Shown: piece after piece, positions 1 to 7,886 of the stretch | Layout: each line of letters begins with the position of its first letter | Position numbering within the stretch: position 1 is the stretch's first letter | Source: Planctomycetaceae bacterium | GTDB lineage: Bacteria > Planctomycetota > Planctomycetia > Pirellulales > UBA1268 | Length of the DNA: 14,783 nucleotides | Assembly: GCA_947453125.1 (NCBI GenBank) | Contig: CANGGC010000013.1 | Coordinates: 1-14,783 of the forward strand | Reading direction: 5' to 3' | Program-made: the position numbers and the translations under genes | Notes under the pieces: generated by a model | Told to the model about the DNA's origin: nothing | What the model saw: only the letters and a program-made list of their open reading frames with translations | The model's database searches: none

Positions 1-2511
1 CACAGCCACAAATACGACCCGATCACGCAGGAAGATTTCTTCCGGATCTACGCGGTCTTCAACAACACCGCCGATGCCGACCGCGGCGACGACACGCCGG
101 TGCTCGAGTTTTTCACCCCCACGCAGGAGGCGGAACGGACGCGGATCGCGGCCGCGATTGCCGACACCGAGCAGGTGCTCGCCACCGACACTCCCGGGAC
201 CGTCGCCGCCGGTGAGGCTTGGGATCAGGCGTTCCCTCGGTCTGTCGGCTGGACAACGGCCCTGCCGACGGCCGCTTCGGCAGCCCCCTTCCCGGCGGCA
301 GAATCCGCGGCCCTGGCCGCGACGATCGATGCCGACGGGACGGTCCATCTCCCCGCGGTCGGCCCGCGTGGCGTGGCGCGGATCGAGTTTCCAGAAGGGG
401 TTCCTGCCGGGGAGATGCTTGCGGCGCTTCTGCTCGAGTTCCCTGGCGACGCGGCGCTGCCGGGAGGGTCGTCGGGGCATGCCGGCAATTTCGTCCTCAC
501 CGGGATCACCGCGCGGCTCGAGCCTGTCGATGCGGCGGCGGCACCGCGGGGAAGGTTCGTGCGCATCGAGCTCCCTGGCAACGAGAGGATCCTTTCGCTG
601 GCCGAGGTGGAGGCCTTCCGCGGTGTCGAGAACATCGCCCGTGGCAAGCCGGCGACGCAGGCGTCGACAACGCTCGACGCCCTGGCAGGTCGGGCGGTTG
701 ACGGCGTCACCGAAGGGGGCTTCTTCGTCGCCAACTCCGTCACCCACTCCGCCACGCAGGCCGATCCGTGGTGGGAGGTCGATCTTGGCGCCGAGGAGCC
801 CCTCGATCGGATCGTCGTCTGGAACCGGACCGATAGCGGCGTCGGAACGCGCCTCGCTGGAGCGCGGGTGATCCTTCTCGACACAAACCGGCAGCCGGTC
901 TGGCAGACGGTCCTCGAGACGGCTCCGGAGACGAGCGTGGCGCTCGGGCCGGCTGGGGGGCGTGAGGTGCCGCTGGCGGTGGCATTCGCCAGCCGTTCGC
1001 AGGAGGGATTCCCGGCAGCGAAGGTGCTCGCTCCGGCTGATGAGAAGAAAGAACTCGACGGTGGCTGGGCGCCCGGTGGGGCTGCCCCGGCGACGCTCAT
1101 CGTGGCGCCGGCAGAGCCGGTGTCGGTGAAGCCAGGGGAGCGGCTCATCCTCTCCCTCCGCGCCCGTTCCAAGCATGACAATCACACGATCGGTGTGGTC
1201 CGCGTCGCGGTTTCCTCAGAGCCACGCGTGAAGGAATGGGCGGGAGTGCCAGCCGATGTGATCGCGATTCTCGTCAAGCCTGCGCAAGAGCGGAGCGACG
1301 CCGAGAAGGCCCGGCTCGCCGACCACCACCGCCGCGTCGTTGCCACCGAGACTGCTCCGGCCCGCGAGCGGATGGCGGCGCTTTCCGGAGAGCTTGCCGC
1401 CATCAAGCCGGCGAAGGTGCCGGTCATGGAGGAGCTTGCCGCCGTCAATCGCCGGGTGACGAAGCTCCAGCATCGGGGCAACTGGCAGGATCTTGGGGCC
1501 GAGGTCGCGGAAGGGGTTCCGGAAGCGTTTCAGTTGCCTGTGGCGCCATCGGAGGCTGGTCGGATCGACCGGCTGGCGCTGGCGAAGTGGCTCGTCGACC
1601 CGGCCAATCCACTCACGGCCCGGGTGACGGTGAACCGGCTCTGGGAGCGTCTCTTCGGGACTGGCCTGGTGTCGACGAGCGAGGAGTTCGGCAGCCAGGG
1701 GGATCTGCCGAGCGATCCACAGCTCCTCGATTGGCTTGCCGTCGAGCTCGTGGCCCGGGGCTGGGACACCAAGGCGATCCTCCGCGAGATCGTCACCAGC
1801 GCCACCTACCGGCAGACCTCGAAGGCCGATCCGGCGGTCGTCGCCCGCGATCCCGACAACCGACTTCTGGCGCGTGGCCCGCGCGTCCGCCTCTCCGCTG
1901 AAGTGATCCGCGACCAGGCCCTGGCAGCCGCGGGGCTCCTGTCGCGGAAGAAGGGGGGGCCGAGCGTCAATCCGCCGCAGCCCAACCTGGGGCTCACGGC
2001 AGCGTTCGGCGTGGGAATCGACTGGCAGACGAGCCCGGGAGAGGATCGCTGGCGGCGGGCGATCTACACGACCTGGCGGCGGAGCAATCCCTATCCCTCC
2101 ATGGCCGCTTTCGACGCCCCCAACCGCGAGGTCTGCACGATCCGCCGCCCGCGGACGAACACGCCGCTCCAGGCGCTCGTCACCCTCAACGATCCGGTCT
2201 ATGTCGAGGCGGCCCAGAGCCTGGCCCGGCGGATGGTGACGGAGGGAGGATCGACCGATGCCGAGCGGGTAATCCGCGGATTCCGGCTCGTGCTCGCCCG
2301 GCAGCCGTCCCCGATCGAGGTCGATCGGCTCATCCGGCTCCATGCCGAGGCGCTGGCCGATTACCGGCAGGCGCCGGAGGAGGCGCGGAAGCTAGCCACC
2401 GAGCCACTCGGCCCCCCCCCTGCCGACCTCGCCGATCTCCCTGATCTGGCCGCGTGGACGGTGGTGGCCAATGTGATTCTCAATCTCGACGAATCGTTCA
2501 TGTGCCCGTGA
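1..2511 (+). CDS. PSD1 (DUF1549/DUF1553) secreted protein with discoidin-like domain, 5'-truncated
   Basis: Frame 1 is open from the first base to TGA at 2509-2511 (836 visible residues), so the gene begins upstream and the GTG at 100 is internal. The first visible residues, HSHKYDPITQEDFF, match the end of the DUF1549 domain just after its CxxCH site; the paralogue at 12672 has CAECHDHKYDP there. A beta-sandwich-like stretch with GHAGNFVLT follows at about residues 110-180, then an F5/8-type C (discoidin) domain at about 185-308, with ARGKPATQAS, WWEVDLG and LDRIVVWNR. Residues about 513-818 are DUF1553, with LAKWLVDPANPLTARVTVNR, GWDTKAILREIVTSATYRQT and RRPRTNTPLQALVTLNDP. The family is typical of planctomycetes and envelope-located; its biochemical role is not established, though polysaccharide use is suspected. 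The discoidin module suggests carbohydrate binding (inference). It forms an operon with the DUF1501 gene 17 nt downstream. Confidence 0.95.
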   Translation, partial: HSHKYDPITQEDFFRIYAVFNNTADADRGDDTPVLEFFTPTQEAERTRIAAAIADTEQVLATDTPGTVAAGEAWDQAFPRSVGWTTALPTAASAAPFPAAESAALAATIDADGTVHLPAVGPRGVARIEFPEGVPAGEMLAALLLEFPGDAALPGGSSGHAGNFVLTGITARLEPVDAAAAPRGRFVRIELPGNERILSLAEVEAFRGVENIARGKPATQASTTLDALAGRAVDGVTEGGFFVANSVTHSATQADPWWEVDLGAEEPLDRIVVWNRTDSGVGTRLAGARVILLDTNRQPVWQTVLETAPETSVALGPAGGREVPLAVAFASRSQEGFPAAKVLAPADEKKELDGGWAPGGAAPATLIVAPAEPVSVKPGERLILSLRARSKHDNHTIGVVRVAVSSEPRVKEWAGVPADVIAILVKPAQERSDAEKARLADHHRRVVATETAPARERMAALSGELAAIKPAKVPVMEELAAVNRRVTKLQHRGNWQDLGAEVAEGVPEAFQLPVAPSEAGRIDRLALAKWLVDPANPLTARVTVNRLWERLFGTGLVSTSEEFGSQGDLPSDPQLLDWLAVELVARGWDTKAILREIVTSATYRQTSKADPAVVARDPDNRLLARGPRVRLSAEVIRDQALAAAGLLSRKKGGPSVNPPQPNLGLTAAFGVGIDWQTSPGEDRWRRAIYTTWRRSNPYPSMAAFDAPNREVCTIRRPRTNTPLQALVTLNDPVYVEAAQSLARRMVTEGGSTDAERVIRGFRLVLARQPSPIEVDRLIRLHAEALADYRQAPEEARKLATEPLGPPPADLADLPDLAAWTVVANVILNLDESFMCP

Positions 2512-2513
2512 GC

Positions 2514-2518
2514 GGAGG
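2514..2518 (+). promoter_or_regulatory. Ribosome binding site of the DUF1501 gene
   Basis: GGAGG lies 10 nt before the ATG at 2529, directly after the stop codon of the PSD1 gene. It decides the start: the upstream in-frame ATG at 2454 lies inside the PSD1 gene and would add 25 residues before the Tat-like leader. Confidence 0.75.
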
Positions 2519-2528
2519 AACCTGCCCC

Positions 2529-4019
2529 ATGGATCCGATCTTCGAACAGAAGTGTCTCGCCACCCGCCGTCACCTCCTCGGTGGCCTGGGAGGGGGCATC
2601 GGTGGACTGGCCCTGGAAGCGCTCCTCGGACGCGCGGCGCCGTTCGGCCGCGAGGCGCGGGGGATCGAGAGCGAGGCAAACCACGGTCACGAGCTTCCCG
2701 CCGATCCGCTCGCTGCGCGGGTGCCCCACTTCACCCCGAAGGCGAAGCGGATGATCGTCATCCACCTCACCGGCTCGCCCCCCCATCTCGATCTCTACGA
2801 CCACAAGCCGGAGCTCGTGAGGCATTCCGGCGAGGATTGCCCGGCCGAGACGATCAAGGGGAAGACGTTCGCCTTCACCAGCGGCACGCCGAAGCTCATG
2901 GGGACGCCGCGGAGCTGGAAGCGGTGTGGGGAGAGCGGCATGGAGCTCTCCGACGCGCTCCCCAATCTCCAGCGCGTGGCCGATCGACTCTGCCTCGTAC
3001 GGAGCATGCACACCGACCAGTTCAACCATGCCCCCGCGGAGCTTCTCCTCTACACCGGCGCCGCCCGCTCCGGCCGGCCGAGCCTGGGGAGCTGGGTGAC
3101 CTATGGCCTGGGGAGTGAAAACCAGAATCTCCCCGGCTTCGTCGTCCTCATCTCCTCGGGCGTGCAGCCCAACGGTGGCACGAGCAGTTTCGGATCGGGC
3201 TTCCTCCCGAGCGTCTATCAGGGTGTGCAGTGCCGGTCGCAGGGGGATCCGGTCCTCTATGTCTCCGATCCCCCCGGCATGGACCGGAAGACGAGACGCC
3301 AGAGCCTCGATGCCCTCAAGGATCTCAACGAGCTGCAGGCTCGCGAGCTCGGCAACGCCGAGACGCTCACCCGCATCGCGCAGTACGAACTCGCCTATCG
3401 GATGCAGACGAGCGTGCCGGAGGTGATGGACATCTCCCGCGAGCCGGCGAACGTCCTCGAGGCCTACGGCGCGAAGCCCGGCCAAGCGAGCCTTGCCAAC
3501 AATTGCCTCCTCGCCCGGCGACTCGTCGAGCAGGGGGTGCGGTTTGTCCATCTCTTCGACTGGGGCTGGGACTTCCACGGCACCGGCCCCGGCGAGGACA
3601 TCCGCGACGGATTGACCAAGAAAGCGGCGACATTCGACAAGCCGGCCGCAGCGCTCATCGAGGATCTCGAGGCCCGCGGCCTCCTCGACGACACGCTCAT
3701 CCTCTGTACGGGGGAGTTCGGCCGCACGCCGTTCCGCGAGGGGCGCACTGCCGGAGGCGACGTGCTCGGCCGCGATCACTTCCCTGATTGCTACTCGATC
3801 TGGATGTGCGGCGGCGGCACGAAGCCGGGATTTGTCCATGGGGCGAGCGACGATCTCGGCTTCAAGCCGGCGGTCGACCCGGTCCACGTCCACGATCTCC
3901 AGGCGACCATCATGCACCTCCTCGGCTTCGACCACACGAAGCTCACCTGGCGGTTTCAAGGGCGCGACTTCCGCCTCACTGACGTCCATGGCACGGTCGT
4001 CCGGTCGCTCCTGTCGTGA
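2529..4019 (+). CDS. DUF1501 family protein with Tat-like leader
   Basis: The protein has 496 residues from ATG 2529. The N-terminus has a twin-arginine-like leader, TRRHLLG at residues 12-18, followed by a Gly/Leu-rich hydrophobic stretch, so export by Tat is likely. The DUF1501 core is clear: IHLTGSPPHLDLYDHKPEL near the N-terminus, FVHLFDWGWDFHG at about 338-350, GEFGRTP at 395-401, GRDHFPDCYSIWMCGGG from 414, HVHDLQATIMHLLGFDH near 452 and RLTDVHG near the C-terminus. The His/Asp-rich motifs resemble the alkaline phosphatase/sulfatase superfamily, to which DUF1501 is thought to belong, but the substrate is unknown. The length is usual for the family. The pairing with a PSD1 gene directly upstream is the standard planctomycete arrangement and suggests a joint envelope function. 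The family call is near certain; the function is not. Confidence 0.96.
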   Translation: MDPIFEQKCLATRRHLLGGLGGGIGGLALEALLGRAAPFGREARGIESEANHGHELPADPLAARVPHFTPKAKRMIVIHLTGSPPHLDLYDHKPELVRHSGEDCPAETIKGKTFAFTSGTPKLMGTPRSWKRCGESGMELSDALPNLQRVADRLCLVRSMHTDQFNHAPAELLLYTGAARSGRPSLGSWVTYGLGSENQNLPGFVVLISSGVQPNGGTSSFGSGFLPSVYQGVQCRSQGDPVLYVSDPPGMDRKTRRQSLDALKDLNELQARELGNAETLTRIAQYELAYRMQTSVPEVMDISREPANVLEAYGAKPGQASLANNCLLARRLVEQGVRFVHLFDWGWDFHGTGPGEDIRDGLTKKAATFDKPAAALIEDLEARGLLDDTLILCTGEFGRTPFREGRTAGGDVLGRDHFPDCYSIWMCGGGTKPGFVHGASDDLGFKPAVDPVHVHDLQATIMHLLGFDHTKLTWRFQGRDFRLTDVHGTVVRSLLS

Positions 4020-4288
4020 GGGCCCCGGCCGTGGGACGCAGGCGTCGGTGGCTGACGCTGATCGTGATGGCGGCTGGAACGCTGATGGGGCTTTGTGGCG
4101 CGGGGCTGGCCCATGGCGCGGCCGACCCTGACTTGCGGCAGCGGCCTGAAACGCACCCCGCCCTCCAGGCCAGCAAGCCCGCCCTCAGCGCAGCTCTTCT
4201 TCGGTCGGGATCGACCGGCGGCCACGGAGGCGGAAACGGGCCAGGGCGATCAGGCTGGGGACGAGGAGCAGCCAGCCTCCGCCGTTGA
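4016..4288 (+). pseudogene. Possible remnant of a third secreted gene of the PSD1-DUF1501 module
   Basis: A GTG at 4016 overlaps the DUF1501 stop codon (GTGA), a typical translational-coupling arrangement. The first 36 residues look like a signal peptide: basic GRRRRW, a hydrophobic stretch from LTLIVMAAG to about residue 32, then AHGAA. The remaining 54 residues are low in information and the last third overlaps the 3' end of the convergent membrane-protein gene. This could be a gene whose body has been lost, a very short secreted peptide, or chance coding in GC-rich DNA. No family is recognised. The rest of the 4020-4184 gap holds only a weak 6-bp inverted repeat (GGCCTG at 4143-4148, CAGGCC at 4166-4171). 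Confidence 0.25.
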
Positions 4289-5021
4289 GGCAATCCTGGA
4301 CCGGAAGGGGGAGGTGGCTCGTGACGGGATCGAGGAGATCGTAGGCCGGCTGGAGGCGGTCGTTGACCACCTTCCAGCGCAACAAAAGCCGGCGGAGGAT
4401 GGGGCCTTCGTCGGCGCCCAGCTTCTCGATCTTCTGCTGGAGTCCGGGGAGGCCGTCGGGGGCGGCCGCAGCGGCAGCGGCCCGGCGATTGGCCGCGGCA
4501 ACCCTCCTGGGCACCTTCCCGTCGACTCCCTTCTCGACACCGACGAAGAAACTGAACACAAGCGAGAGCATCGCCATTGCGAAAATATTGAGAAACAACT
4601 GGCTCAGGAAGACGAGCATCCCGACCCGGAAGTGGATCTTCCAGAGCAGCACCTGGACGGTCCCGCCGGCGCAGAGGGCGAAGAGGACGGGGAGATAGCG
4701 GATCAGCGGCACGTAGCCGAGCACATGCCACTTCAGCCCCATCGGTTCGCGGAGCCAGGTGAGATAGGTGTAGTTGGGGGGGAAGGCGATGCCGAGGCGC
4801 GGATCCTGCATGAGCCGGGCGAAGCCGTAGCCGGAGAGGTCGTACACGAAGAAGACGGTGAGCCAGATCGCGAACACGGTCTTCACGGCAGCGAGGATCG
4901 TCCCCGGCCCTTCCTCCGTCCAGAAGGCGGTGGTGCGCATGAGGATGAAGACGGCGATCGGGAGCATGAGCAGCCAGAAGAGAATCGGCAGGAGGGTCGT
5001 GTGTTCGATCGACTGGATCAT
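4185..5021 (-). CDS. Five-segment membrane protein of unknown function
   Basis: The protein has 278 residues. The ATG at 5021 is preceded by GAGG at a spacing of 6 nt. Five hydrophobic segments are visible at about residues 9-29, 41-62, 103-127, 132-161 and 248-262. Between the fourth and fifth lies a polar, probably cytoplasmic region of about 85 residues with an Arg/Ala-rich stretch including seven consecutive alanines (181-187) and a short possible coiled coil (GLQQKIEKLG). The C-terminus is basic and then acidic (FRLRGRRSIPTEEELR). No enzyme motif is seen and no family is recognised. It is the last gene of a four-gene minus-strand run, 52 nt after the PilT-like ATPase gene. Its position suggests a membrane partner of that motor or of the kinase, which is inference only. 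It meets the DUF1501 gene tail to tail. Confidence 0.85.
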   Translation of the reverse strand: MIQSIEHTTLLPILFWLLMLPIAVFILMRTTAFWTEEGPGTILAAVKTVFAIWLTVFFVYDLSGYGFARLMQDPRLGIAFPPNYTYLTWLREPMGLKWHVLGYVPLIRYLPVLFALCAGGTVQVLLWKIHFRVGMLVFLSQLFLNIFAMAMLSLVFSFFVGVEKGVDGKVPRRVAAANRRAAAAAAAPDGLPGLQQKIEKLGADEGPILRRLLLRWKVVNDRLQPAYDLLDPVTSHLPLPVQDCLNGGGWLLLVPSLIALARFRLRGRRSIPTEEELR

Positions 5022-5073
5022 GCCGCACCTCGTGCCGGGGGAGTCTGGAAGCTTGGTGGCGGTCGGGGAGGCG

Positions 5074-6165
5074 TCAGGTGACGAGCCCGCCGCTCGTGTC
5101 GAGCGTGGTCATGCCGCGGAGGGCGAGGGCCACTGCGTCGGGATTCGTCGAGAGGCGGAGGGCCTCGGTGCCGGTGATCTGGCCGGTGTGGTAGAGCTCG
5201 GTGAGATGTTGGTCGAAGAGCTGCATGCCGTTGTCGCGGTTGGCGATCGCCTGCGGGAGGCTCGTGATCCGCCCCTCGAGGATCGCCTTGCTCACCACGG
5301 CAGTGTTCCGCATGATCTCGACGACCGGGATCCGCCCCTTCTCCTTCTGCTTGTGGGTCGCCAGCCGCTGGCTGACGACGGCGACGAGATTCGTCGCCAG
5401 CTCCGTGAGCAAAAGCTCGCGCTCGTCAGGGGGGAACATGGCCACGATCCGCTGCATCGTGAACGAGGCGTTGGTGGTGTGGACGGTGCTGAAGACGATG
5501 TGGCCGGTGTCGGCCGCCTGGAGGGCCGTCCGCATCGTCTCGGCATCGCGGAGCTCGCCGACGAGGATCACGTCGGGATCCTGGCGGAGGACGCGGCGGA
5601 GGGAGTCGGTGAAGCTCGGGGTGTCGCGGCCGAGCTCGCGCTGGGCGACGAGGCTCTTCTGGGATTCGTGGAAGAACTCGATCGGATCCTCGATCGTGAT
5701 GATGCGGAGGCGGCGGGTGCGGTTGAGGTGGTCGACCATCGCCGCCAGCGTCGTGCTCTTGCCGCTGCCGGTCGTCCCGGTGACGAGCACCAGTCCGCGG
5801 GGCTCCTCGGCGATCTCGTGGAGGACCGGCGGCAGGGAGAGATCGGCAAACGTCTTGACCCGCGGCGGGATCGTGCGAGCAACGAAGGCGAGGGTGTCCT
5901 TCTCGTAGAAGGCGTTGATGCGGAAGCGGGCGAGGTCGGGAATAGCGTAGGCGAAATCGCAGCTCCGTTCGCGCTCGAGCCGATCGAGGTGGGCCTCGGT
6001 GGCGACCTCGGCGATCAGCCCGCGGACATCCTCGGCGGTCACCGGCGGGGCGTTGAAGGCGACCATCGTGCCGTCGACACGGACCGTCGGCGGGCTCCCT
6101 GCCTGGACGTGGAGATCGCTCGCCTTGAATTGGACGCTCGCTCTCAGCAACCGCTGCATGTCCAT
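5074..6165 (-). CDS. PilT-like type IV pilus ATPase
   Basis: The 363-residue protein has the length and domain order of PilT-family hexameric motor ATPases, which act at the cytoplasmic side of the inner membrane and drive pilus retraction. The N-terminal PAS-like domain has SDLHVQAGSPPTVRVDG (16-32). The ATPase core shows Walker A GTTGSGKST (130-138), Asp box ITIEDPIE (156-163), Walker B with catalytic glutamate VILVGE (199-204) and His box GHIVFSTVHTTNAS (221-234). GMQLFDQHL (313-321) is the usual C-terminal motif. The stretch aligning with the PilT retraction motif AIRNLIRE reads VVSKAILE (290-297), so this is a diverged paralogue rather than textbook PilT. The ATG at 6165 has CGGAG 10 nt upstream, favouring it over the in-frame ATG two codons later. 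No pilin, PilB or PilC gene lies in the window. It follows the kinase gene by 60 nt. Confidence 0.95.
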   Translation of the reverse strand: MDMQRLLRASVQFKASDLHVQAGSPPTVRVDGTMVAFNAPPVTAEDVRGLIAEVATEAHLDRLERERSCDFAYAIPDLARFRINAFYEKDTLAFVARTIPPRVKTFADLSLPPVLHEIAEEPRGLVLVTGTTGSGKSTTLAAMVDHLNRTRRLRIITIEDPIEFFHESQKSLVAQRELGRDTPSFTDSLRRVLRQDPDVILVGELRDAETMRTALQAADTGHIVFSTVHTTNASFTMQRIVAMFPPDERELLLTELATNLVAVVSQRLATHKQKEKGRIPVVEIMRNTAVVSKAILEGRITSLPQAIANRDNGMQLFDQHLTELYHTGQITGTEALRLSTNPDAVALALRGMTTLDTSGGLVT

Positions 6166-6225
6166 CGCTCAATTGCTCCGGGAGAGAGGGCCATCATGGT
6201 AGAGAAAAGCAGATCAAGGCGGTCT

Positions 6226-7827
6226 TCAGCCGTGAGCCGTGGTGGAGGCGGCGCTCCGGGAGCGCCACCAACTTTCCGCCCGGGGGGCATCCCAGGCCCC
6301 GGCGCAGGTGCAGCTTGCCAGCGCCATGGCCACCGCGTGAGCGTCGGGATAGCGGTCGATCGGACGCTTGGCGAGGCAGCGGCGGATGACGGCTTCGACG
6401 TCGGCCGGAACGTCGGCGCCGCGGTCGCGGAGCGGCGGCAGGGGCGCTTCGAGGTGGGCCCGAAGGGCGTCGGCCGCGGTGGCGCGAGGGAAGGGAGGAG
6501 CCCCCGTGACCATGAAATGGAGGAGGGCACCGAGGGCGTAGAGATCGGCCCGGCCGTCGATCGGCGCACCGGCGACGGCCTGCTCCGGGGCTACGTATTC
6601 CGGCGTGCCGGCAATCCCACCGTCGGCTGCCGGGGCGTGATCGGCGCCGGCCGCGGGGCCGCCGACCGAACCGAAATCGAGGAGCTTCGCCACGTCGCCG
6701 GCGCCGGTGAGGCAGGAGACGAAGACGTTCGCCGGGCTGACGTCGCGGTGGATGAACCCGGCCCGATCGAGCTCGGCGAGGGCCGCGCACACCTGGCGGC
6801 CGAGATAGACCGCCCGGGCGGCCGGCAGCGGCCCACCGTCGCGGACGAGATCGGCGACCGACAGGCCAGGGAGGTATTCCATGGCGAAAAACGGCGTGCC
6901 GTTGGCGGTGTGGCCGCCATCGAAGATGGCGATGAGGTTCGGATGGGAGAGCGATGCCGCGGCCCGCATCTCGCGCTCGAAGCGATCGGCAGTTTCGATT
7001 CCGCCGTGGCGAAGAAGCTTGAGGGCACAGGGGCGCTCGAGCACCTCGTGCTCCGCGAGATAGACATCCCCCGTGCCACCGGCGGCGAGCTTGCGGAGGA
7101 GCCGGTAGGGGCCGATGCGACCGGGACCGTCGTCACTGCCGTGCCGGCCCTGGAGCAGCCAGGCGGCGAGGGTCGCAATTGCCCCCCCCATGATGAGGAA
7201 GAGGGCATTGGCCATCACGATCTGGTGGTTGGCCAGATCGTCCCTGTCGAGGTGAAGGGTGTCGGCGTGGTGGAGCACCATGCCGTGGCAGAGGATCAGC
7301 GCGGCTGCGATTGTCATCGCGCCCCGGGCTGCCTCTGCCGGGGTGCGGGGGATGACGACGCCGTAACAGACCATGAGGAAGAGTGCCCGGATCACGCCGT
7401 TCTTCTGGACGGCGACGGCGTCGACGAGGTCGCGGCGATCGATGAGGTCGACGGTGGAGAGGTACTGGGCCGTGAGGAGGACGAGCATCTCAAAACCGAA
7501 CAGCACCCCGTCCGCGAACCGCACCTGGCGGCGGGAGAGTGGCAGCGGCGAGCGGAGCAGGGCGAAGGTGAGGGCCGCGACGGCTGAGCGCACCACGAGC
7601 GACCAGATCGGCGTGTCGGAACTGGCAGCCGGGCCGCTCGCCGGGCCGAGCAGCTTCGCGACGACGAAAACGAGGTGGAAGAGCGCGAGGAAAGCGGCCA
7701 CGGCGGCCAATCGGGATCGATGACGATTCATCGCGGGGCCGAGTTCGTCGGGCCCCGCGCCGAGGTCGACGACGTCGTCGTCGGGCGGCGATTCGCCGCT
7801 GTCCTGTTCGCCGTTGATCGATCGCAT
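6226..7827 (-). CDS. Membrane Ser/Thr protein kinase, six N-terminal membrane segments
   Basis: The protein has 533 residues from ATG 7827. Hydrophobic segments at about 39-60, 73-92, 104-124, 143-160, 168-185 and 201-225 precede a C-terminal Hanks-type kinase domain at about 239-505. Kinase motifs are present: glycine loop LAAGGTGDVY (247-256), ATP-binding lysine in CALK (K270), C-helix glutamate near 284-286, catalytic loop HRDVSPANV (360-368), DFG (384-386) and GTPEYVAPE (407-415). The usual lysine of HRDLKPxN is a serine here; this variant is known from bacterial kinases such as those of myxobacteria, and with K270, D362, N367 and D384 intact the enzyme is probably active. The membrane part is not a recognised sensor. 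Most bacterial kinases place the kinase domain before the membrane helix, so this topology is reversed. It lies 59 nt after the zinc-ribbon gene and 60 nt before the PilT-like gene, so control of the motor is possible (inference). Confidence 0.93.
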   Translation of the reverse strand: MRSINGEQDSGESPPDDDVVDLGAGPDELGPAMNRHRSRLAAVAAFLALFHLVFVVAKLLGPASGPAASSDTPIWSLVVRSAVAALTFALLRSPLPLSRRQVRFADGVLFGFEMLVLLTAQYLSTVDLIDRRDLVDAVAVQKNGVIRALFLMVCYGVVIPRTPAEAARGAMTIAAALILCHGMVLHHADTLHLDRDDLANHQIVMANALFLIMGGAIATLAAWLLQGRHGSDDGPGRIGPYRLLRKLAAGGTGDVYLAEHEVLERPCALKLLRHGGIETADRFEREMRAAASLSHPNLIAIFDGGHTANGTPFFAMEYLPGLSVADLVRDGGPLPAARAVYLGRQVCAALAELDRAGFIHRDVSPANVFVSCLTGAGDVAKLLDFGSVGGPAAGADHAPAADGGIAGTPEYVAPEQAVAGAPIDGRADLYALGALLHFMVTGAPPFPRATAADALRAHLEAPLPPLRDRGADVPADVEAVIRRCLAKRPIDRYPDAHAVAMALASCTCAGAWDAPRAESWWRSRSAASTTAHG

Positions 7828-7834
7828 CGCGCTG

Positions 7835-7843
7835 TCCTTCCTT
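7835..7843 (-). promoter_or_regulatory. Ribosome binding site of the kinase gene
   Basis: On the minus strand AAGGAAGGA lies 7 nt before the ATG at 7827. It decides the start: the frame stays open 167 codons further upstream, but that extension is antisense-like translation across the zinc-ribbon gene with no membrane or domain signal. Confidence 0.7.
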
Positions 7844-7886
7844 CGCAGCTGGAGGCACCGGGCGGGAGCCTCCGGCATCCAAGCCC

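Noticed and set aside
100..2511. GTG at 100 as the true start of the first PSD1 gene
   Set aside because: The frame is open to base 1 and the residues before it match the conserved end of the DUF1549 domain.
2361..3989. A 542-codon open frame on the minus strand
   Set aside because: It is antisense to the DUF1501 gene and shows only compositionally biased sequence.
4858..7587. A 909-codon open frame on the plus strand
   Set aside because: It lies antisense to the PilT-like and kinase genes, both of which have full sets of motifs. Its translation is rich in Arg, Gly, Glu and Val with no domain; long antisense frames are expected with this GC content and codon use.
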